Positions 59,939-64,000 of a stretch of DNA of 64,000 nucleotides are shown one piece after another. Made by a program: the position numbers and the translations under genes. The notes beneath the pieces were generated by a model that saw only the letters and a list, made by a program, of their open reading frames with translations, did no database searches and was not told the DNA's origin. This DNA is from Hymenobacter elongatus (GTDB taxonomy: Bacteria > Bacteroidota > Bacteroidia > Cytophagales > Hymenobacteraceae): the NCBI RefSeq assembly GCF_004745955.1, contig NZ_SRLD01000024.1, forward strand, positions 1-64,000. Direction: 5' to 3'. Positions within the stretch are counted from its first letter, which is position 1. Each line of letters starts with the position of its first letter.

Positions 59939-60589
59939 TTACTTGGTAGCGTTCTGGCAGGCCAGCAGCATCTTCTTGGCCTGGTCTTCGCCCCAGCTAG
60001 GGTGCAGCGCCGAGGCCGGCTTGAAGGTGCCAAACTGCGCCAGCGACGCCTCCAGCACGGGCATGGCCTTCGCCGGACCGCCGCCGTACTCTTTGGGCGT
60101 GTAAAATAGGTTCTGGGCCTTCAGCAGCGTCACGCGCGGGTTGTTGGGGTTTATCTTCTGGGCCTTGTTCAGGCTCGACTCCACGATTTCGCCGTATTTC
60201 TCCCAGCGCTTCTCCGGGTCCACCTTGATGCGGGCGTTGGCAATGTTGGCGTGCAGCACTTCTATTTCCTCATTCTTGGGCTGCAGCTTGGCCGCTTGCT
60301 GGTAAAACTGGTCGGCTTTGTCCAGCAGCGCGTCTTTTTTGGCCGGGTCCTTTTCGGAAAAAGCCATCAGCGTGTTCACCAGCGAAGCATAGTAGGCAGG
60401 TAACCACGCCGATTTGTCGCTGAGGCTAAGGCGCTCGAAGTCGTTGGCGGTTTGCTGCACTTCGGCCATCGAGTGAGAGGTGGTGAACTTGGTCACCGTG
60501 GTTTCGAGGCCGGGTTGGGCGGCTTGCTGGGCTTGGCTGGCATAGCCGAGCGACAGTAGCAGGGCGAGGGTGAAGGTGGTGCGTTTCAT
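59939..60589 (-). CDS. Exported TPR-like hypothetical protein
   Basis: A 216-residue protein with a signal peptide (MKRTTFTLALLLSLGYASQA). The chain is helical; DKADQFYQQAAKLQPKNEEI and SSLNKAQKINPNNPRVTLLK are TPR-like repeats. It ends LHPSWGEDQAKKMLLACQNA. Bacteroidota have many such small periplasmic proteins with the FYTPKEYGGGPAKA motif, where it is a marker segment. Function unknown. It diverges from the TonB receptor gene. Confidence 0.8.
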   Translation of the reverse strand: MKRTTFTLALLLSLGYASQAQQAAQPGLETTVTKFTTSHSMAEVQQTANDFERLSLSDKSAWLPAYYASLVNTLMAFSEKDPAKKDALLDKADQFYQQAAKLQPKNEEIEVLHANIANARIKVDPEKRWEKYGEIVESSLNKAQKINPNNPRVTLLKAQNLFYTPKEYGGGPAKAMPVLEASLAQFGTFKPASALHPSWGEDQAKKMLLACQNATK

Positions 60590-60909
60590 ACGAAATGAGG
60601 GTAAGGGTGAATGGATTTGGTTGAGCAATGTTGATAGACAAATGTGGGAGCTTTGCTGCAGGCTATCAATTACTTGCGGTTATACTTTATGCCGTTTGGT
60701 TATAAATTGCCGGCTGCGTAGCGGCGGTTTTGCAGCACTTTCGAACCGGGTTCAGCATCGTTGCCCGAGCTGCTCGTGGTGCTGCGTTCCTACTCACGCA
60801 GGCTTTCGGGGCGTTTGTACCAGCGGCCGGGCGGTTCGCCCGAAAAGCCTGGCGGCCGGCGGGTGGTGCCGGTAGTTTCGGGGCATCAATCCTCCTTACT
60901 GCCCTTGCC
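60590..60909. other. Divergent intergenic region, no gene
   Basis: 320 bp between the TPR-like and TonB receptor genes. The part near 60640-60720 is AT-rich and probably holds both promoters: TTATACTTTATG near 60679 is a weak -7-like site. From 60730 an open frame runs into the receptor, but the residues it adds (MQHFRTGFSIVARAARGA) do not look like a signal peptide. No riboswitch was recognised. Confidence 0.4.
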
Positions 60910-63042
60910 ATGAAAGCGCTGTTTCTCTCGGCTGCCCTGCTTATTGCTTCCCTCAGCCACGCCCAAACCCAGCTGCACGGCCTCGTGACCGACAAGGCGG
61001 GCCAGGCCATTCCCGGGGCCAACGTGTACCTCAAAGACAATTTTGAAGGCACCTCCACCGACAGCCTGGGCCGATTTCGGCTGCGCACTCAGATCACCGG
61101 CCCGCACACGCTCGTGGTGTCGTCGGTGGGCTACACCAGCCAGGAGCGCAGCCTGCGCCTGGGCACCGATACCACCGCGCTCCGCCTCACGCTACCGGAC
61201 GTGGCTAATCTGCTGGGCGGAGTCACTATTTCGGCGGGGCTGTTTGAGGCCGGCGACGGCACACGCATGACGGCGCTCAAGTTTATGGACATCGTGACTA
61301 CCGCCGGGGCCGGGGCCGACATCACCAGCGTGATGCAGAACCTGCCGGGCACGGCCCGCGTGGGCGAGCAAGAAGGCCTGTTTGTGCGCGGCGGGGCAGC
61401 CAGTGAAACCAATACCCTCATCGACGGCATGATCGTGCAAAACCCGTTCTACAGCAGCATTCCGGACGTGGCCCAGCGCGGGCGCTTCGAGCCGGCTATG
61501 TTCAAAGGCACGGCTTTCAGCACCGGCGGCTACTCGGCCCAATACGGGCAGGCGCTTTCCTCGGTGCTGCTGCTCGACACCCAAGACAAGGTAAACGACG
61601 CCAACAAGCTCACCTTCGACGCCAACCTGGCCAACGCCGCGCTCAGCTACACCCACCACGGCTCCATCACGGGGCGCGTTTCGTACACCAACATGCAGCC
61701 CTACTTTGCCCTGATGCGCCAGACGCGCAGCTGGGCCAAGGCGCCGGAGGGCCTGGATGCCTCCATTACGGTGAAGGAAAAGCTCTCGGCCACCAGCAGC
61801 CTGAAGCTCTACGCCATGAGCAGCCACAGCAACTCCACCGTGAACCTGCCGACCTACGAGCGGCCCGCCGAGGTATATCCGCTGCGGCTGCGCAATCAGA
61901 ACTACTTCACCACCAACTCTTACCAGCGGCTATTCGATGAAGGCAAGTGGGAGCTGAAAGCGGGTTTTTCCTACAGCCACAACTACGACTACATCAACGT
62001 GGCCGAGACCAAGTCGCTGGACCGCTACGACCGCCGCCTGCAGTACCGCACGGTGCTGACGCGCTACCTGAAGGGCAACCACGTGCTGCTGGCCGGGGCC
62101 GAAGTGCACCACATCCATATTACCAACGTGCTGGTCACGGCCAAGTATTCCCTGCGCGACTCCTACAAAGCTGCGTTTGCGGAGGGCGAGTTTCATCTGG
62201 GCCTGAAGCTGGCGGCCCGCGTGGGCGTGCGGGCCGAGCAGGCCGGTGTACTCGGGCGGGCCAACGCGGCACCGCGCCTGTCGGTGGCCTACCAGGTGGG
62301 AGCCCACAGCCAGGTGTCGGTGGCGGCTGGCCAGTTCTACCAGACGCCCGACAAGAACTACATCTACCGCAACCAGAAGCTGAACTTTGAGCAGGCCAAC
62401 CACCTGATTTTGAACTTCCAGCACACGCACAACGACCGCACGTTTCGGGTGGAAGGCTACTACAAGCAGTACGCGCAGCTGGTGCGGGAGCAGGGCCTCG
62501 TGGGCTTCGACCCTGACCCCTACCGCCTCGTAACGGCCGCCACCGACAACAGCGGCTACGGCTACGCCCGCGGCCTCGACGTGTTCTTCCGCGACCAGAA
62601 AACCATCCGGCACGGCGACTTCTGGGTGTCCTATTCCTTGCTCGACACCAAGCGCCTGGCCGGCAACTTCGAGGCCCTGGCCACGCCTACCTATGCTTCC
62701 CGCCACAATGTGAGTCTGGTGTACAAGCAGTTTCTGCCCAAGCTGGGCGTATCGGTGGGCGGCACGCACCGCTACGCCAGCGGCCGGACCTACTTCGCCC
62801 ACGAGGCTACCGAATTTCTGGGCGACAAGCTGCCGGCCTACCACAACCTGAGTTTGTCGCTGAGCAAAGTGCTATTCGTAAAGCGCAGCTACGTAGTGCT
62901 CTACACCACCGTCGACAATGTGCTGGGCACCCGCAACGTGTTCGGCTACCGCTATTCTACTGATGGCAAGTCGCGCACCCAGGTGCAGCCACCGGCCTAC
63001 CGCACGGTATTCGCCGGCGTGTCCATTAGCTTAAGCAAATAG
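60910..63042 (+). CDS. TonB-dependent receptor
   Basis: A 710-residue outer-membrane receptor. Signal peptide MKALFLSAALLIASLSHA, then a carboxypeptidase-regulatory-like domain (QLHGLVTDKAGQAIPGANVY, 20-105), then a plug domain (GADITSVMQNLPGTARVGEQ, LFVRGGAASETNTLIDGM) and a 22-stranded type barrel ending in YRTVFAGVSISLSK. No SusD-type partner gene is next to it, so it need not be a polysaccharide system; an iron or other small-ligand role is possible. No TonB box was seen clearly. The start is the ATG before the signal peptide. Confidence 0.93.
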   Translation: MKALFLSAALLIASLSHAQTQLHGLVTDKAGQAIPGANVYLKDNFEGTSTDSLGRFRLRTQITGPHTLVVSSVGYTSQERSLRLGTDTTALRLTLPDVANLLGGVTISAGLFEAGDGTRMTALKFMDIVTTAGAGADITSVMQNLPGTARVGEQEGLFVRGGAASETNTLIDGMIVQNPFYSSIPDVAQRGRFEPAMFKGTAFSTGGYSAQYGQALSSVLLLDTQDKVNDANKLTFDANLANAALSYTHHGSITGRVSYTNMQPYFALMRQTRSWAKAPEGLDASITVKEKLSATSSLKLYAMSSHSNSTVNLPTYERPAEVYPLRLRNQNYFTTNSYQRLFDEGKWELKAGFSYSHNYDYINVAETKSLDRYDRRLQYRTVLTRYLKGNHVLLAGAEVHHIHITNVLVTAKYSLRDSYKAAFAEGEFHLGLKLAARVGVRAEQAGVLGRANAAPRLSVAYQVGAHSQVSVAAGQFYQTPDKNYIYRNQKLNFEQANHLILNFQHTHNDRTFRVEGYYKQYAQLVREQGLVGFDPDPYRLVTAATDNSGYGYARGLDVFFRDQKTIRHGDFWVSYSLLDTKRLAGNFEALATPTYASRHNVSLVYKQFLPKLGVSVGGTHRYASGRTYFAHEATEFLGDKLPAYHNLSLSLSKVLFVKRSYVVLYTTVDNVLGTRNVFGYRYSTDGKSRTQVQPPAYRTVFAGVSISLSK

Positions 63043-63047
63043 CTGTT

Positions 63048-63123
63048 GGCATTCCGGGCCGGTATGAGCACTGATTTCTATCTGCAAAGACAGAAATTAG
63101 TGCTCATACCGACCCGGAATGCC
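63048..63123. repeat. 32-bp-arm palindrome after the receptor gene
   Basis: GGCATTCCGGGCCGGTATGA with ensuing GCACTGATTTCT pairs with the matching arm at 63092-63123; only two mismatches in 32. The loop is 12 nt. It lies 5 bp after the receptor stop codon and has no T-run, so it could be a terminator or mRNA 3' end protector. Directly next is a copy of the dispersed repeat. Confidence 0.85.
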
Positions 63124-63131
63124 CCAAAACA

Positions 63132-63218
63132 GTCCTGCTGAGCCTGTCGAAGCATCTCTACCGTCACAGTAATCAGATTACTACGGCGGTAGAGATGCTT
63201 CGACAGGCTCAGCAGGAC
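63132..63218. repeat. Dispersed palindromic repeat, copy with perfect 32-bp arms
   Basis: GTCCTGCTGAGCCTGTCGAA begins a 32-bp arm (63132-63163) that is exactly complementary to 63187-63218, loop 23 nt. Core is the variant GAGCCTGTCGAAGCATCTC. It follows the previous hairpin directly, so two unlike palindromes stand in tandem. Confidence 0.92.
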
Positions 63219-63280
63219 ATATGGTTTGGCAATGGTCGCCCGGCAGATGCTTCGGCTGCCGCCAGTGCGCGTGGGCGGCG

Positions 63281-63532
63281 TTAGGCGGCCAGCTTCTGAT
63301 TGGACTGGATACAGCGCAATAGCAATTCCTGCGCGCTCAGGCTGATGAAGTCCGTCAGGCTCAGCTGGTAGAGTTCGGCGAGTTTGGTGAGGCAGAGCAG
63401 GGAAAGCTGGGTGCGGCCCGACTCTTTCTTACTGTAGGCGGCCTGGCTGATGCCCAACTGGAAGGCCACGTATTCCTGGGGGTAGCCGTGAATTTCCCGC
63501 AGCTTGCGCACTTTGAGGAGGAAGGTGTTCAT
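63281..63532 (-). CDS. Small XRE-family helix-turn-helix regulator
   Basis: An 83-residue protein made almost wholly of an HTH_3 domain: KVRKLREIHGYPQEYVAFQL, GISQAAYSKKESGRTQLSLL and the closing helix LTKLAELYQLSLTDFIS. The recognition helix is QAAYSKKESG. No effector domain is present. The start at 63532 is the ATG directly before FLLKVRK; the upstream extension is unlike the family. It diverges from the response regulator gene 180 bp away, so it could regulate that gene or itself. Confidence 0.88.
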   Translation of the reverse strand: MNTFLLKVRKLREIHGYPQEYVAFQLGISQAAYSKKESGRTQLSLLCLTKLAELYQLSLTDFISLSAQELLLRCIQSNQKLAA

Positions 63533-63711
63533 GGGGGAAGGGCAAATGAAGTGGATAGCGGAAAGCCCGGAGGGCGTTGACGCTCCGAAATAGGCTTTTC
63601 GCGCGTGCTGCCCCAACATGTTTCGCTCAATGCCCCGCTTTATACCGGCGAATACGTGTATACTTACGGCATCTGAAACGGGCGATTTGCCGGCCTTTCA
63701 GCCCTTCTGCT

Positions 63712-64000
63712 ATGAGTCAGCCTCTCTGCTGCTATCTGATCGACGACGAACCAGCCGCCCGCGAGCTGCTGGCCAAGTACATTGCCCGCCTGCCCTATCT
63801 GACGCTGCTCGGGCAGGCCACCAACGCCGTAGACGCGCTGCTGGCCCTGGAGTCGCAACAGCCCGACCTGCTGTTTCTGGACGTGGAAATGCCCGAAATG
63901 ACGGGCTTCGAGTTTATGCGGGTGCTGGCCGCCCAACGTCCCGGCCAGCGCCTGCCGGCCGTGATTATGGTGACGGCCTACCCGCAGTATGCCGTGGAAG
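63712..64000 (+). CDS. Response regulator, N-terminal part, cut by the window edge
   Basis: The first 96 codons are visible: CCYLIDDEPAARELLAKYIA (acidic pocket Asp-Asp-Glu), phospho-Asp in LLFLDVEMPEMTGFEFM and the Thr of VIMVTAYPQYAVE. This is a full receiver domain almost to its end. The DDEPAA.. and DVEMPEMTG.. forms are typical of LytTR regulators of Bacteroidota, so a LytTR domain is expected beyond the edge. Confidence 0.9.
   Translation, partial: MSQPLCCYLIDDEPAARELLAKYIARLPYLTLLGQATNAVDALLALESQQPDLLFLDVEMPEMTGFEFMRVLAAQRPGQRLPAVIMVTAYPQYAVE

Noticed and set aside
60590..60909. Cobalamin or other riboswitch before the TonB receptor
   Set aside because: No conserved riboswitch box or long structured leader was recognised in the gap.

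Overview
The window looks like a stretch of chromosome from a GC-rich member of the Bacteroidota, most likely Hymenobacter or a close relative (Cytophagales). This rests on five things: two secreted proteins with type IX secretion (T9SS) C-terminal sorting domains; promoters of the Bacteroidota form TTTG-N19-TAnnTTTG; a bacillithiol enzyme (BshC); an HMG-CoA reductase implying the mevalonate route; and an rpmG-DUF4295-ftsY-rimO order typical of the phylum. No tRNA, rRNA, complete insertion sequence, prophage or CRISPR array was seen.

Layout. 0.6-7.5 kb: lipoprotein pullulanase, aquaporin, patatin/beta-barrel fusion, DUF486 membrane protein, KirBac-type potassium channel. 7.8-16 kb: zinc phospholipase C-like protein, def-ruvX pair, CtpA-type protease, lipocalin-like protein, transglutaminase, homogentisate dioxygenase, small lipoprotein. 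16-23 kb: T9SS-sorted BNR-repeat protein, HMG-CoA reductase with an extra N-terminal domain, a tandem triplication of a lipoprotein gene beside a frameshifted metallopeptidase, and a WG-repeat protein. 23-29 kb: PhyH dioxygenase, two SDRs, PAP2-like protein, M20 amidohydrolase with an ATP-grasp gene. 29-35 kb: T9SS-sorted M4 protease, beta-barrel protein, TPR protein, alpha/beta hydrolase. 34.5-39 kb: a minus-strand run of Ogt, PLD-like nuclease, GH1-like hydrolase and two tandem CDF transporters. 39-46 kb: APC permease, HemB, RocD and small secreted proteins. 46-54.6 kb: rpmB, aminopeptidase P, rpmG, DUF4295, ftsY, rimO, bshC, 5-formyl-THF cyclo-ligase. 54.7-64 kb: GDYXXLXY/DUF2157 pair, MnmD, thioesterase, RlmN, LytTR regulator, TonB-dependent receptor, a small XRE regulator and the start of a second response regulator.

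Most genes are housekeeping or envelope genes in short operons. The most unusual content lies between genes: nested inverted-repeat elements recur in at least nine intergenic sites. Several share a core around GCTTGTCGAAGCATCTCT, and some are bounded by 11-15 bp outer inverted repeats, as expected for MITE- or REP-like units. The second notable locus is the lipoprotein triplication at 19.5-21.2 kb, where each copy still carries the last codons of the upstream metallopeptidase gene, which marks the duplication breakpoint. No convincing new multi-gene system was identified.
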